64,000 nt of DNA from Chryseobacterium indologenes (GCF_018362995.1 NZ_CP074372.1:2666001-2730000), one strand, 5' to 3'; counted from the first letter of the stretch, positions 1 to 10,165 are shown. The notes: generated from the sequence alone by a model not told the origin. Made by a program: numbers and translations.

Positions 1-1
1 G

Positions 2-1804
2 GAAATTCAAAGCCTTACTGACAAAACCCTTCTTAAAAACGGAAAACCATTTGATCTGGATGTCATCAAAGCAGAAAGAGACAGAATTGACAACAGGTTA
101 AAAGAAAGAGGTTTTTATTATTTCCATCCCGATAATATTATTGTGCAGGCGGACAGTACGGTGAGCAAAAATCATAAGGTTGAGCTTAATGTAAAGCTGA
201 AGGACAATACGCCGGATTTAGCAACTCAGCAGTTTAGTATTGATAATGTTATTGTATTTCCAAATTACAACATTCAGGATGTGAAAGATGGGAAATACAG
301 CATTCCGATGGATAAAGATTCTCTTTCTAAATATCGTTTCGACGACATTTACGTTATTGATCCTCAACATAAGTTTAAACCGAAGATTTTTGACAGAGCC
401 TTATATTTCAAAAAAGGAGATCTTTATAACCGCTCGAATCACAATCTGACCCTGAACCGATTAATCAGTCTGGGTGTCTTCAAATTTGTAAAGAACGAGT
501 TTATCGTATCTGACTCTTTAAGCCATAAATTTGATGCGTATTACCTATTAACTCCAAGACAAGTCCAGTCGCTTCGTCTGGAAGCCTTGGGAAGAACCAA
601 CTCTGCCAACTATGCGGGTAGTGAGCTGAACCTCAACTGGACGCACAGGAATTTCTTCAGGGGTGCAGAACAATTTAAAGCATCCATCTACGGAGCTTTT
701 GATTTCCAGATGGGAGGTGCTCAGAACGCCAATAATATTTTCCGTGCAGGAACAAATGTGCAGCTTTCGATCCCGAGAATTGTGGCCCCGTTCCGTTTTC
801 ATTCTTCCAGTGAATTTGTTCCCAGAACGAATATTACATTGGGATATGAATTTCAGAACAGAACACAATATTATACCCTTAATAATTTCACCGGATCATT
901 CGGATATGTGTGGAAAGAAAATGCGAGGAAAGAACATGATCTGAAAGTCATTGATATTACTTTGGTATCGCCAGCAAATGTTACTGCAGAGTACGATTCA
1001 ATATCAAAGAAGAATCCCGCTATGCAAAGAGTTGTAGCAAAGCAGCTTATTTTCGGCCCTACCTATTCTTACACATACACTAATACCATGCTGCCAAGAA
1101 CCAATACCTTTTATTATAAAGGAACCCTTGATCTTGCAGGAAATATCACTGGATTGGTTACCGGAGCAGATGTAAAAAAAGATAAGGAAAAGAAAATATT
1201 TGGTATTCCTTTCAGCCAGTACGTAAAGATCGAAAATGATGTTAGATTCTATCATAAATTCACTGAAAAATCTTCACTGGCTACGAGATTTATCGGAGGA
1301 ATTGCCTATCCATACGGAAATTCAGAATTTATTCCTTTCTCCAAGCAATTTTTCTCTGGCGGAAGTAACAGTATAAGAGCATTCCGTGCAAGAACGTTAG
1401 GTCCTGGTAGCTTTGATCCGAGAACCATAGATCCGGGTACTTATTTTGATCAGTCCGGAGATGTTAAACTGGAATTGAATGCTGAGTACAGAGCCAATCT
1501 TTATAAGTTTTTAAATGCAGCTGTCTTTGTGGATGCCGGAAATATCTGGCTGCTTCATGATGACTCCACAAGACCGGGAGCAAAGTTTTCAAAAGATTTT
1601 TTAAATGAAATTGCGGTGGGAGCCGGAGTGGGTCTGAGACTGGATTTTTCTATCCTGATCTTAAGGTTGGATCTGGCAATGCCACTGAGAGTTCCTTATT
1701 ATCAAAAAGGGGACAGATGGGCTTTCGATAAAATTAATTTCGGAGACTCTAACTGGAGAAAAGATAACCTTGTTTTAAATATTGCCATCGGATATCCTTT
1801 TTAA
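2..1804 (+). CDS. TamA/BamA-family outer membrane assembly protein (TamL-like), 5' end outside window
   Basis: The reading frame is open from the first bases, so this is the 3' part (600 codons seen) of a gene starting upstream. The GTG at 143 is internal and not a start. The visible N-terminal part has POTRA-like sequence ending in GFYYFHPDNIIV, followed by another POTRA-like block near residues 75-165. The rest is a 16-strand Omp85 barrel: GGSNSIRAFRART, around residue 460, matches the conserved loop-6 VRGF motif, and the chain ends in aromatic F as BamA-type barrels do. The family inserts proteins into the outer membrane. TamL, the Bacteroidota lipoprotein version of TamA, is the likeliest member, but its lipobox would lie outside the window. 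The yihY-like gene starts 1 bp after the stop, suggesting an operon. Confidence 0.8.
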   Translation, partial: EIQSLTDKTLLKNGKPFDLDVIKAERDRIDNRLKERGFYYFHPDNIIVQADSTVSKNHKVELNVKLKDNTPDLATQQFSIDNVIVFPNYNIQDVKDGKYSIPMDKDSLSKYRFDDIYVIDPQHKFKPKIFDRALYFKKGDLYNRSNHNLTLNRLISLGVFKFVKNEFIVSDSLSHKFDAYYLLTPRQVQSLRLEALGRTNSANYAGSELNLNWTHRNFFRGAEQFKASIYGAFDFQMGGAQNANNIFRAGTNVQLSIPRIVAPFRFHSSSEFVPRTNITLGYEFQNRTQYYTLNNFTGSFGYVWKENARKEHDLKVIDITLVSPANVTAEYDSISKKNPAMQRVVAKQLIFGPTYSYTYTNTMLPRTNTFYYKGTLDLAGNITGLVTGADVKKDKEKKIFGIPFSQYVKIENDVRFYHKFTEKSSLATRFIGGIAYPYGNSEFIPFSKQFFSGGSNSIRAFRARTLGPGSFDPRTIDPGTYFDQSGDVKLELNAEYRANLYKFLNAAVFVDAGNIWLLHDDSTRPGAKFSKDFLNEIAVGAGVGLRLDFSILILRLDLAMPLRVPYYQKGDRWAFDKINFGDSNWRKDNLVLNIAIGYPF

Positions 1805-1805
1805 T

Positions 1806-2747
1806 ATGATCAAAAATGCTAAATTTTTCTGGGAGGTTCTGAAAGACACATTTACAGAATGGAACAATTCTACTGCATCAAAAGATTCAGCAAGTCTTGC
1901 TTATTATGCTATCTTTTCAATCCCGGGATTATTGATCATTATTATATGGGTACTTGGAAATTTCTTTGGCGAAGAAGCTATCCGTGGACAAATCAGCACG
2001 CAGATCAGTGGTATTATGGGCCCCGATGTTGCTAAAAGTATTGAAGGTATGCTGGCGGGCGCTTTGATTGACAAAAAGAATATTTTCATGAAAGCCGTCG
2101 GAGTTGGATCCTTGGTTTTCGGTTCTACGACACTTTTTTTTCAACTTCAGCATTCATTAAATTCACTTTGGGAAGTAGAAGCTGCTCCCAAAAAGGCATT
2201 GATTAAATTTCTCCTGGACAGAGCCAATTCTTTGGGGATGATTCTTATTATGGGATTTCTTTTGATGATCACCATGGTTTTATCTTCTCTGATCAGCCTT
2301 TTCAATCAGATTATTACCAGATATTTTGGTTTTGAAACCTATATGTTGGTAGAGTTTGTGAATTTTGCTGTAGGTTTTGGTCTTGTGATGCTCTTATTTG
2401 CTTTAATGTTTAAAGTACTTCCCGATGTTTTGATCAGTTGGAAACCAGTATGGAAAGGAGCTTTTCTGACAACAGTTTTATTTACCCTCGGAAAGTTTTT
2501 ATTAAGTCTTTATTTTAACCAAGTAAAACCTACTTCAGCCTTTGGTGCTGCCGGAACGGTTATCCTGATTATGATGTGGATCAACTATTCCTGTATGCTG
2601 ATATTTTTTGGTGCCGTATTCACCAAAGTTTATACATACAAAAAAGGATATAAAGCCATTCTTTCCAAGCATGCAAGATGGACTCCAGCCAAGTTATATG
2701 CAGATAGTCTGAAACAGATGCATGGTGAGGGAGATAATAAGATGTAA
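1806..2747 (+). CDS. YihY/BrkB (UPF0761) family inner membrane protein
   Basis: 313-residue polytopic membrane protein. The motif DSASLAYYAIFSIPGLL near residue 22 and the C-terminal segment AAGTVILIMMWINYSCM are typical of the YihY/BrkB family, whose transport role is unsettled; older names (RNase BN, virulence factor BrkB) are misleading. About six hydrophobic segments are visible. I chose the ATG at 1806 rather than an in-frame TTG at 1782, which lies inside the preceding gene. ATG 1806 is one base after the upstream stop, so translation is probably coupled. A strong hairpin follows at 2834. Confidence 0.85.
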   Translation: MIKNAKFFWEVLKDTFTEWNNSTASKDSASLAYYAIFSIPGLLIIIIWVLGNFFGEEAIRGQISTQISGIMGPDVAKSIEGMLAGALIDKKNIFMKAVGVGSLVFGSTTLFFQLQHSLNSLWEVEAAPKKALIKFLLDRANSLGMILIMGFLLMITMVLSSLISLFNQIITRYFGFETYMLVEFVNFAVGFGLVMLLFALMFKVLPDVLISWKPVWKGAFLTTVLFTLGKFLLSLYFNQVKPTSAFGAAGTVILIMMWINYSCMLIFFGAVFTKVYTYKKGYKAILSKHARWTPAKLYADSLKQMHGEGDNKM

Positions 2748-2833
2748 AATGCGGGTTTCGTTTTTGAGGTTCGGGTTTCGAGGCTTTGATATTCGGATTA
2801 TTTTGATACGAGATATTAATACTCATATATAAA

Positions 2834-2860
2834 AAATCCTCCTGAAATTCAGGAGGATTT
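2834..2860. terminator. Bidirectional intrinsic terminator
   Basis: A 13-bp perfect inverted repeat, AAATCCTCCTGAA and its complement, with A/T tracts on both sides. It lies between the convergent yihY-like and argS genes and can serve both. Confidence 0.85.
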
Positions 2861-2866
2861 TATTTT

Positions 2867-4627
2867 TTACATTCTGTTTACTGTTCCGATTCCCAGTAGT
2901 TCCAACGATTTTTTGATTATCTTCGCTGTAATATCTGAAATATTCAAACGGAATTGTTTTACATTTTCATCTTCCAGTTTCAGAATAATATTACTTTGGT
3001 AGAACGAATTATAAGATTTAGCCAGGTCATAAACATAATTGGCGATCAAGGCTGGGCTCAACGCTTCTGCTGCTCTTTCAACAATTGTCTTGTAGTTAGC
3101 CAAAAGCATGATTAGTTCTTTTTCATACTGGTTTAAAGTTACAACCGAGATTTCTTTATACTGGTAATCTGCTTTTGCCAGCAAAGACTGCGTACGAGCG
3201 TAGGTATATTGAATAAACGGACCTGTATTTCCATTAAATTCAATACTTTCTGCCGGATTGAATAGCATTTTTTTCTTAGGATCCACTTTCAGCATGAAAT
3301 ATTTGAGTGCCCCCATTCCGATGATTTCATAAGAAGCTACTTTTACTTCTTCTGAAAGACCATCAAGTTTTCCTTGTTCTATAGCTTTTAATTTTGCCGT
3401 TTCATGCATTTCTGCCATTAGGTCGTCCGCATCCACAACAGTTCCTTCACGGGATTTCATTTTTCCTTCCGGAAGTTCAACCATACCATAAGAAAGGTGG
3501 AATAACTGATCTGCCCATGAATATCCAAGCTTTTTCATAATTTTAAATAAAACCTGGAAGTGATAATCCTGTTCATTTCCAACAGTGTAAATCAACTTTT
3601 GAATATTGTTGTCTTTAAAACGCTCTACGGCTGTTCCCAAATCCTGCGTCATATAGACTGAAGTACCGTCTGAACGCAGCAACAGCTTCTGATCAAGTCC
3701 CTCATCGGTAAGATCACACCAAACAGAACCATCTTCTTTCTGGTACAGAACTCCTTTATCCAACCCTGCCTGAATAAGATCTTTCCCTAAAATATAAGTA
3801 TTGCTTTCGTACTGAACCTGATCAAAGTCAACACCCAGTCTTTTATACGTTTCATTGAATCCTTTGTAAACCCATGAATTCATCTCTTCCCAAAGCGCTC
3901 TTACAGTGGCTTCTCCATTCTCCCAATCTAAAAGCATTTTCTGCGCTTCTTTCATCACCGGAGCATCCTTTTTAGCCTGTTCTTCTCCTACTCCCTGCTC
4001 TACAAGCTCTGCAATTTCTTTTTTATAATTTTTGTCAAATTCTACGTAATAGTTTCCAACAAACTTATCTCCTTTAGTATTCGTTGTTTCAGGAGTTTCT
4101 CCCTTCCCGAATTTCTCCCAAGCCAGCATTGATTTGCAGATATGAATTCCTCTGTCATTAATGATCTGAGTTTTGATCACATCATATCCGGCTTCTTTTA
4201 AAATCTGAGCTACAGAAAATCCTAATAAATTATTTCTGATGTGCCCTAAGTGTAATGGTTTATTCGTATTCGGTGAAGAATATTCTACCATTACCGTAGC
4301 ATTTTTCTTTTCTATAGTGGAGAAATTCTTGCTTACAGATCTGAAGTTATCTACAAACAATTGGTTTTTAACCTTAACATTAAGGAAACCTTTTACTACA
4401 TTAAAACTTTCAAAAACTTCTGTCTGCTCTGTCAAAGCTTCACCTAGTTCAACCCCAATACTTTCAGGATTTTTTTTCAACTGTTTCACCAACGGAAAAG
4501 TAACAATGGTAAAATCACCCTCAAATTCCGTTTTATTTTCCTGAACTTCCAGCTTGATGTCTTTTAACTGGTATACATTTAAAATGACTTCTGAAAGTTT
4601 TTGCTCTATGATATCTTTAATATTCAT
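2867..4627 (-). CDS. argS: Arginyl-tRNA synthetase
   Basis: 586 residues, normal length for ArgRS (class I synthetase that charges tRNA-Arg in the cytoplasm). An N-terminal additional domain spans about residues 1-100. The HIGH signature appears as HLGH at 126-129 within SSPNTNKPLHLGHIRNN. The KMSKS region is the family variant GKMKSREGTVV. The C-terminal part, with FIQYTYARTQSLL and the LSPALIANYVYDLAKSYNSF stretch, is the DALR anticodon-binding domain. It is a single-gene unit with a TAnnTTTG promoter about 20 bp upstream and a strong terminator downstream. Confidence 0.97.
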   Translation of the reverse strand: MNIKDIIEQKLSEVILNVYQLKDIKLEVQENKTEFEGDFTIVTFPLVKQLKKNPESIGVELGEALTEQTEVFESFNVVKGFLNVKVKNQLFVDNFRSVSKNFSTIEKKNATVMVEYSSPNTNKPLHLGHIRNNLLGFSVAQILKEAGYDVIKTQIINDRGIHICKSMLAWEKFGKGETPETTNTKGDKFVGNYYVEFDKNYKKEIAELVEQGVGEEQAKKDAPVMKEAQKMLLDWENGEATVRALWEEMNSWVYKGFNETYKRLGVDFDQVQYESNTYILGKDLIQAGLDKGVLYQKEDGSVWCDLTDEGLDQKLLLRSDGTSVYMTQDLGTAVERFKDNNIQKLIYTVGNEQDYHFQVLFKIMKKLGYSWADQLFHLSYGMVELPEGKMKSREGTVVDADDLMAEMHETAKLKAIEQGKLDGLSEEVKVASYEIIGMGALKYFMLKVDPKKKMLFNPAESIEFNGNTGPFIQYTYARTQSLLAKADYQYKEISVVTLNQYEKELIMLLANYKTIVERAAEALSPALIANYVYDLAKSYNSFYQSNIILKLEDENVKQFRLNISDITAKIIKKSLELLGIGTVNRM

Positions 4628-4644
4628 TTCAAAATTTTGAAGTA

Positions 4645-4652
4645 CAAATATA
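4645..4652 (-). promoter_or_regulatory. Promoter -7 box of argS
   Basis: TATATTTG on the minus strand matches the flavobacterial TAnnTTTG box and ends 18 bp before the argS ATG. It sits next to the terminator of the upstream lipoprotein gene. Confidence 0.6.
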
Positions 4653-4662
4653 CGGAAATAAA

Positions 4663-4684
4663 AAAACCGCCCGAAGGCGGTTTT
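4663..4684 (-). terminator. Terminator of the lipocalin-like gene
   Basis: Stem AAAACCGCC / GGCGGTTTT with a CGAA tetraloop (TTCG on the transcript strand) and a T run on the minus strand. The core of the hairpin is identical to the terminator at 10166-10181. Confidence 0.85.
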
Positions 4685-4695
4685 ATAAAGTATTT

Positions 4696-5148
4696 TTATT
4701 CTCTTATATAAACTAATACAGCATCGTCATTCCCTGGGATTCCATCTACATTTTTAGAACCATCAGTAATTTTCAGTTCGGTAGCAGAAAAATCTTCGAC
4801 AGTTTTCTGTGATGTTTTACTCACTCCTGCTTCTGTATAAGTAAGCGTTAGTTTACCATACATCCTATCATAAGCCCATTTCCCTGAATAGGATTCAGGT
4901 TTTGTACACTCACCTGCTCCAGCACCCGCTTCATATCTTTCATATACTCCCGAAAAGTCAGTATTAATAAGTATCTGTCCTTTTTTTTCACAAGTGGATA
5001 CAGGATAGCTTTTCCCTTTAAACTCATATCGTGAAGGTTTCCATGTACCATTAACACTTACCTCTTCTGTTTTAGAATTACTCCTGTCATCATCACTGCT
5101 GCAAGAAACAATTCCCATTATGGCAATAAGCCCGATCAAAAACTTCAT
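4696..5148 (-). CDS. Lipocalin-like lipoprotein, unknown ligand
   Basis: 150 residues. It has a lipoprotein signal peptide with lipobox IVSC (Cys16) followed by SSDDD, a usual Bacteroidota start for lipoproteins. The body begins VNGTWKPSRYEFKGK and has a short beta-rich pattern with two cysteines (in STCEKK and GECTKP) that could form a disulfide. This arrangement is common in small Chryseobacterium 'lipocalin family' lipoproteins. Ligand and role are unknown. It lies downstream of a SusD gene but is separated from it by a hairpin. Confidence 0.65.
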   Translation of the reverse strand: MKFLIGLIAIMGIVSCSSDDDRSNSKTEEVSVNGTWKPSRYEFKGKSYPVSTCEKKGQILINTDFSGVYERYEAGAGAGECTKPESYSGKWAYDRMYGKLTLTYTEAGVSKTSQKTVEDFSATELKITDGSKNVDGIPGNDDAVLVYIRE

Positions 5149-5175
5149 ATTGTATTGTAATTTTTTTAAACAAGA

Positions 5176-5199
5176 TATTCCTGTATTGCTACAGGAATA
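5176..5199 (-). terminator. Probable terminator of the first SusC-SusD operon
   Basis: A 10-bp perfect stem (TATTCCTGTA / TACAGGAATA) with loop TTGC, just after the susD stop on the minus strand. The T tract is short and mixed, so termination may be partial. Confidence 0.55.
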
Positions 5200-5231
5200 C
5201 CATTTATTATTGATTTCAAAGGACCATTACA

Positions 5232-6785
5232 TTAGTTTATGTCCCAGAAAACTTTAGTTGATACTTTATCTCCTCCAATTTTTGCAGCAGCTTTCTCAAC
5301 ATTAGTTTTGTTAAGCAAATACTCCTGATCAGAATACTTCATTCTTACCGGAACAGATTCTACAGTAGAATCTTCAGGATTTTCAAACACAGGGTAATTT
5401 AATCTTCTTGCAAAATTCCATGCCTGGAATCCTTTATTAAACATGGCAACCCAAGCCTGGAACCCGATAGATTTTCTCCAGTTTGAAGCATCATAAGGAT
5501 TTGCTGCGATGAATGCAGCTGCAGATGTAGGAGCAATACCATATTCTGTCATAGAAGCAGTGATAGCTTCTCCATATAAACCTGCTCCTGTTCCACCAAC
5601 ACTAAAGCCACGTGCTGCTGCTTCAGCTCGTAAGAATGAGATTTCTGAGTAATCCAGCAAATATCCTTGAGCGTTCTCTGTGAAAAGCATATAATCACCG
5701 TCTTCTCCCATATCAGCAACTCCGTTAATATCTATTTTTGGAGAGGTCATATGCGAATAGTTCACAAATGAATTTCCTTTTCCATAAACTCCTCCTTTAT
5801 ATGCACCTGTATTAGGCTCGTACTTCCCAGTAATTTTGTTGAATACTCTATCTGCTTTTACAAACCATCTTGCTCTTCTAGGATCCGAAGTAGAATTCAT
5901 ATAGTTTATTAACATTTCTGAAGGAACAAGATCATTTCTACCAGACTGTACATCTTCCTGATATACAGGATTAGCAAATAATCCTGATGGGAAAGCCGCT
6001 AAACCGAAGTTATCATCTTTACTTTCAAATAAACCAGCGGCATAAGCTGACTCAGCAGTATTTTTTGCAAATGCAGGATCAACATCTGAAAGAGTTACTG
6101 CTAATTTGAATTTTAAAGAGTTACCCATTTTTTTCCACTTAGACATATTTCCTTTATAAAATAAGTCATCAGCATATCCGGACTCCGCCGTACTAATCAT
6201 TGCAACAGCGGCATCAATCCTTTTTATCAGATCCAGATAAATTGTTTTTGCATCATCATAAGGAATTTCAGAAGCTCCTGGATTTCCTGGAACAGCTTTT
6301 AAGGCTCCAAAATAAGGAACATCTCCATATGTATCAACAAGATTTGCCCATGTGTATACGCTTATCAATTCAATAATAGCTATATTATTGTTTTTCTTCA
6401 CTGCACTTCCACCCTCATTTTGAAGAAATTGTTTAGCGTCTCTAAGAGCAGACAAAACCCCCGCAGAATGCGCAGTAGCAGATCTCGAAGCCATCATTAC
6501 ATTATAATGGTTTCTTGGGATAGGTCTCGTTACCATATCATAGTTTGACTCATCAACATAGGTAGTTTGTGCCCATTGTTGAGTAAAGAATCGTGAGATA
6601 TTATTATTAACGTTAGGTGTTAACATCTGCGATATTAACGCCTGTTCTGCACTTGCCACCAATAACCCTGAAGGAACAATTGATGGGTGCTTTGGGTCTT
6701 CATTCAAAGATGTGATATCACGTTCACAAGAAGTGGTAGCCACAGTTAAAGAAATTAGACTTAATATTAAAATTATCTTTTTCAT
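5232..6785 (-). CDS. SusD/RagB family outer membrane lipoprotein (SusD-like group 2)
   Basis: 517 residues. Signal peptide with lipobox TTSC gives the lipidated Cys20, and the mature protein begins ERDITSLNEDPKHPS, the usual SusD start. The TPR-like helical fold is suggested by repeated aromatic/Ala-rich helices, with FLRAEAAARGF and the YDASNWRKSIGFQAWVAMF region near the end. SusD proteins form a lid over the SusC channel and bind the imported ligand at the cell surface. It starts 5 bp after the upstream susC stop, so the two are one operon. No carbohydrate enzyme is nearby, so the substrate may be a peptide or something other than glycan. Confidence 0.92.
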   Translation of the reverse strand: MKKIILILSLISLTVATTSCERDITSLNEDPKHPSIVPSGLLVASAEQALISQMLTPNVNNNISRFFTQQWAQTTYVDESNYDMVTRPIPRNHYNVMMASRSATAHSAGVLSALRDAKQFLQNEGGSAVKKNNNIAIIELISVYTWANLVDTYGDVPYFGALKAVPGNPGASEIPYDDAKTIYLDLIKRIDAAVAMISTAESGYADDLFYKGNMSKWKKMGNSLKFKLAVTLSDVDPAFAKNTAESAYAAGLFESKDDNFGLAAFPSGLFANPVYQEDVQSGRNDLVPSEMLINYMNSTSDPRRARWFVKADRVFNKITGKYEPNTGAYKGGVYGKGNSFVNYSHMTSPKIDINGVADMGEDGDYMLFTENAQGYLLDYSEISFLRAEAAARGFSVGGTGAGLYGEAITASMTEYGIAPTSAAAFIAANPYDASNWRKSIGFQAWVAMFNKGFQAWNFARRLNYPVFENPEDSTVESVPVRMKYSDQEYLLNKTNVEKAAAKIGGDKVSTKVFWDIN

Positions 6786-6790
6786 GCTTT

Positions 6791-9700
6791 TTAGAATTTT
6801 AGTGTTACATTGATACCTATGTCACGTGTTGTAGGAAGCACCCCAATAGAGTTTCCTTTTGAAGCTAACCCGTTTCCAGTTCCTGCTTCAGGATCTGCAT
6901 AAGGCAAATTTTTGTGAATAATCCAAAGGTTTCTTCCAACTAAAGAAATTTTTGCTTCCTGTATAGAAGTATTGGCAAGAATTGATTTTGGAAGACTGTA
7001 ACCAATACTAGCTTCTCTTAATTTAACATAAGAAGCATCATATACAAATCTGCTGTTTGGCATTCTTCTATATCCATCTACGTTACCAAAAGTACCAGGA
7101 GCACTTGTAGGAGTTGTATTTACTTGACCATTAGGATTTACACCTGGATTAATAACCCCAGCTGTTCTATAATCTCCTACAGCAGTTTCTTCATATAAAC
7201 CTGTAGCAAGCCCATAATACATATCTGTAGAGAATACATCTCCACCATGTTTGATATCAATTAAGAAACTCACAGAAATTCCTTTATAAGTAAAGCTATT
7301 CCTGATACCTCCAATCCAATCTGGGGTAATATTTCCGATAACCTGATTTGGATTTCTTAGATATCTTCCATTAGCAGGATCTACTACACGCTCTCCATTG
7401 GCATTGTAAACATAATCTGAACCAACCAAAGCTCCAAATGCTTCACCTACTCTTGCATTTAATGAAACACCTCCCTGATATTGTGCTAATAAATAGTTTT
7501 GAGAATCGCCGTATAGAGAGATTACTTCATTCTCATTTTTAGACCAATTTACATCAATATCCCAACTAAAGTTAGAATTTTTAATCGGAGTACCATTTAA
7601 TTGAACTTCAATACCTTTATTATTAATCTGCCCTGCATTTACAAGGAATGTTCTATATCCAGTCGCTGATGAAACCGGAAGATTGATAATTTGATCAAGA
7701 GTACGTGTTTTATAAACAGCAATATCAAATCCTAATCTGTTTTTCAAGAATTGAGCTTCCATACCAAATTCCACTTCTTTTGATCTCTGTGGTTTAAGAT
7801 CCGGATTCGCTAAGAAGTATGATTGATTAACCAATCCTGTACTTCCAAATCCTCCTCTTACTCTGTAAGTATTTTCTAATTGATAATTCACAGTTGACGA
7901 TCCTACTTCTGCATAATTAGCTCTTACTTTCCAGAAGCTTAACCAGTTTTGCTTCCATAATTCTGAAAGAATTAAAGATCCTGTTGCTGAATAGTAATCA
8001 TAAGTATTATTAGCTTTTGGAAGGTTTGAGCTTCTGTCCACTCTATACGTTCCGTCTACAAATAATAAATTTTTATATCCAAAAGAAGCCGTTGCATATA
8101 AACTGGATGTAAGCCATTTTGCATAGTTTTCATCCGGCGGGATGATTGGACTTGCAGAGTTAGAGATTGCATACAATCCTGGAGTTGCAAGACCACCTTC
8201 TGTACTTGCATACACTGCATCACTTAGATTCCTTCTTACATTCCCTCCTACGATACCACTAACATTTAAGTCTTCCATGATATCGAATTTATAATTAGCA
8301 AATAAATCAAAGTTAGTCTCTGAAGTTCTTACATCCTGACGGGAATATCCTGAAGTTACATTATTTCCTGACGCACCAAAAGCCTGAGGTAATGAACCAT
8401 TGGCTAATCTTTCTTCAATTAGCATTTGCATATTGTCGTAAGATAACTTCCCTGTAATCCCAAAGTTTTTAGAAACATCATACTTCAACTGTGCATAGCT
8501 GAATGTTCTTGTTCTGGAATCGGATTGATAATTCTGATATCTTTGGAAATATGGATTATTCCAATAAGCAGGAGTTCCATTTTCACCAGAAGTTCTATTC
8601 CATGTATTATTACTATTATTCGTTCTGGCATAAGCATCTCTTAAATCGTAAATATCTACGTTCGTCTGCCACCACTGTCTGAATCCTGTTACAATATTAT
8701 CAGAATATCCTGTTTCATTTCTACCTTTTGTATCCTGAATGGTTAAAGTTGAAAATACCGTAGCATGAAGTTTGTCTGTAAAGTCATAGCTGAACTTCGC
8801 GGTTAAGTTGTTTTTTCTCAAATCTGAATTTGGTAATAAACCATTGGAAAGCATATTCGAGTAGGACAAAGATATATTCGATGATTTATTTCCTTTCTCC
8901 AAGGAAATTGAGTTAACATAAGTTACCGGATTTTCAAAGAATTTAATAGGACCGTTTTTCGCAGCTACCCAAGGAGTTGCCATCCCATAATAAGGAGATG
9001 TTGGATCGTAAGAATACCATTGGCGAACTAACAAATTAGGGTTAAACTCTGCTCCATAAGAAGCATCTTCAGTAAGTGGTACCTGAAATTCCCCGGTGTT
9101 CGGGTCATGATTAAAATATTCATCAGGATTACCATCTCCATTGGTATCATTTCCGTACTGAGGTCCATAACCCGCTCCGTACCTCGACTGATATTTAGGG
9201 AAAGTAGATTTATCAATAAAACCTACATTGATGTTTGAATTCAATGTTACTCCCCAACTTCCGTCTTGTTTTCCACGTCCGTTTTTAGTAACAATCAAAA
9301 TTACACCGTCACTTCCTCTTTCCCCGTATAAAGCAGAAGCAGCAGCTCCTTTTAAAACATTTATACTTTCAATATCGTTCTGATTGATATCAGATAAGAA
9401 GTTTCCGTAATCAAAAACAGTTCCTTTAACACTTCCATTATTTACTGGAGATCCATCAACTACAATAAGCGGAGATCCTCCTGACAGAGACTTATACCCT
9501 CTGATCAATAAGTTTGATGATCCACCAAAGTTGTTGTTTGTGTTAACCTGAAGACCGGCAACTTTACCAGAAAGTAAGCCTGCTACGTTCCCTGTATTGG
9601 TAGTCCCACCTGTCAATGCCTCGGCCTTTACTTCTTCGGAAGCATAACCAAGAGATTTCTTCTCTCTTTTAATTCCGAGTGCGGTTACAACCACACCCTC

Positions 9701-9802
9701 AATTTCTTTTGTTTTAATAGTATCATTCTTCTGCTGAGCATTCGCAACAGCTATAGAAGAAGATAATACTAAAACAAGAAGACTTGCTGTTAGTTTCTTC
9801 AT
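6791..9802 (-). CDS. SusC/RagA family TonB-dependent outer membrane transporter
   Basis: 1003 residues. A Sec signal peptide ends near ANAQQ. The TonB-box-like IEGVVVTALGIKREKK follows directly, so the carboxypeptidase-D-like N-terminal domain found in many SusC proteins is missing. The plug domain holds LLIRGYKSLSGG, PLIVVDGSPV, and IESINVLKGAAASALYG, which are standard SusC signatures. The 22-strand barrel ends in GINVTLKF with terminal F. It imports a ligand captured by the downstream SusD using the proton-motive force through TonB/ExbBD. Promoter elements at 9821-9846 are shared with the other susC in this window. Confidence 0.95.
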   Translation of the reverse strand: MKKLTASLLVLVLSSSIAVANAQQKNDTIKTKEIEGVVVTALGIKREKKSLGYASEEVKAEALTGGTTNTGNVAGLLSGKVAGLQVNTNNNFGGSSNLLIRGYKSLSGGSPLIVVDGSPVNNGSVKGTVFDYGNFLSDINQNDIESINVLKGAAASALYGERGSDGVILIVTKNGRGKQDGSWGVTLNSNINVGFIDKSTFPKYQSRYGAGYGPQYGNDTNGDGNPDEYFNHDPNTGEFQVPLTEDASYGAEFNPNLLVRQWYSYDPTSPYYGMATPWVAAKNGPIKFFENPVTYVNSISLEKGNKSSNISLSYSNMLSNGLLPNSDLRKNNLTAKFSYDFTDKLHATVFSTLTIQDTKGRNETGYSDNIVTGFRQWWQTNVDIYDLRDAYARTNNSNNTWNRTSGENGTPAYWNNPYFQRYQNYQSDSRTRTFSYAQLKYDVSKNFGITGKLSYDNMQMLIEERLANGSLPQAFGASGNNVTSGYSRQDVRTSETNFDLFANYKFDIMEDLNVSGIVGGNVRRNLSDAVYASTEGGLATPGLYAISNSASPIIPPDENYAKWLTSSLYATASFGYKNLLFVDGTYRVDRSSNLPKANNTYDYYSATGSLILSELWKQNWLSFWKVRANYAEVGSSTVNYQLENTYRVRGGFGSTGLVNQSYFLANPDLKPQRSKEVEFGMEAQFLKNRLGFDIAVYKTRTLDQIINLPVSSATGYRTFLVNAGQINNKGIEVQLNGTPIKNSNFSWDIDVNWSKNENEVISLYGDSQNYLLAQYQGGVSLNARVGEAFGALVGSDYVYNANGERVVDPANGRYLRNPNQVIGNITPDWIGGIRNSFTYKGISVSFLIDIKHGGDVFSTDMYYGLATGLYEETAVGDYRTAGVINPGVNPNGQVNTTPTSAPGTFGNVDGYRRMPNSRFVYDASYVKLREASIGYSLPKSILANTSIQEAKISLVGRNLWIIHKNLPYADPEAGTGNGLASKGNSIGVLPTTRDIGINVTLKF

Positions 9803-9820
9803 ATCAAATTAATTTTGTAC

Positions 9821-9846
9821 CCTACAAATTTGTAAAACTTTCTTAA
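9821..9846 (-). promoter_or_regulatory. Promoter block of susC (first copy)
   Basis: On the minus strand this block reads TTAAGAAAGTTT, then ACAAATTTGTAGG. It matches the block at 14887-14912 at 24 of 26 positions. It includes a -7-like ATTTG, lies 19 bp upstream of the ATG, and is followed by a short A/T-rich leader. Confidence 0.6.
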
Positions 9847-10165
9847 TACCACAAAGCAAAATTTAAAAAAATTACATTTCTTTTAATTTTTTTAAATCAA
9901 AACAACAAAATAAGTATTAAAATTAGTTAAAAAATAGATATTTAACAAAAACAAATTACTTAATTGTTAATTTCATTTAAGAAATAATAACAATCATATA
10001 AATTGATAATATCTATATTAAATCTTCACATAAAAGAGATTAAACAATTTGAATGTCAACAACTTGAAATCTAGCAAGAGATAAAAAACTTCACTAATCA
10101 GCATACATGCTATGCTAGACATATTTTTATATTTAAAGAAACATTAGTCCTTAAAACAAAAAAAA
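9847..10165. other. AT-rich intergenic region between the two SusCD operons
   Basis: About 320 bp, very rich in A and T, upstream of the first susC promoter. I see no conserved gene or structure in it apart from the terminator that follows at 10166. Confidence 0.5.

Noticed and set aside
1782..1805. Upstream TTG start for the YihY-like gene
   Set aside because: It lies within the preceding gene and adds residues that are not part of the family; the ATG one base after the upstream stop is better.
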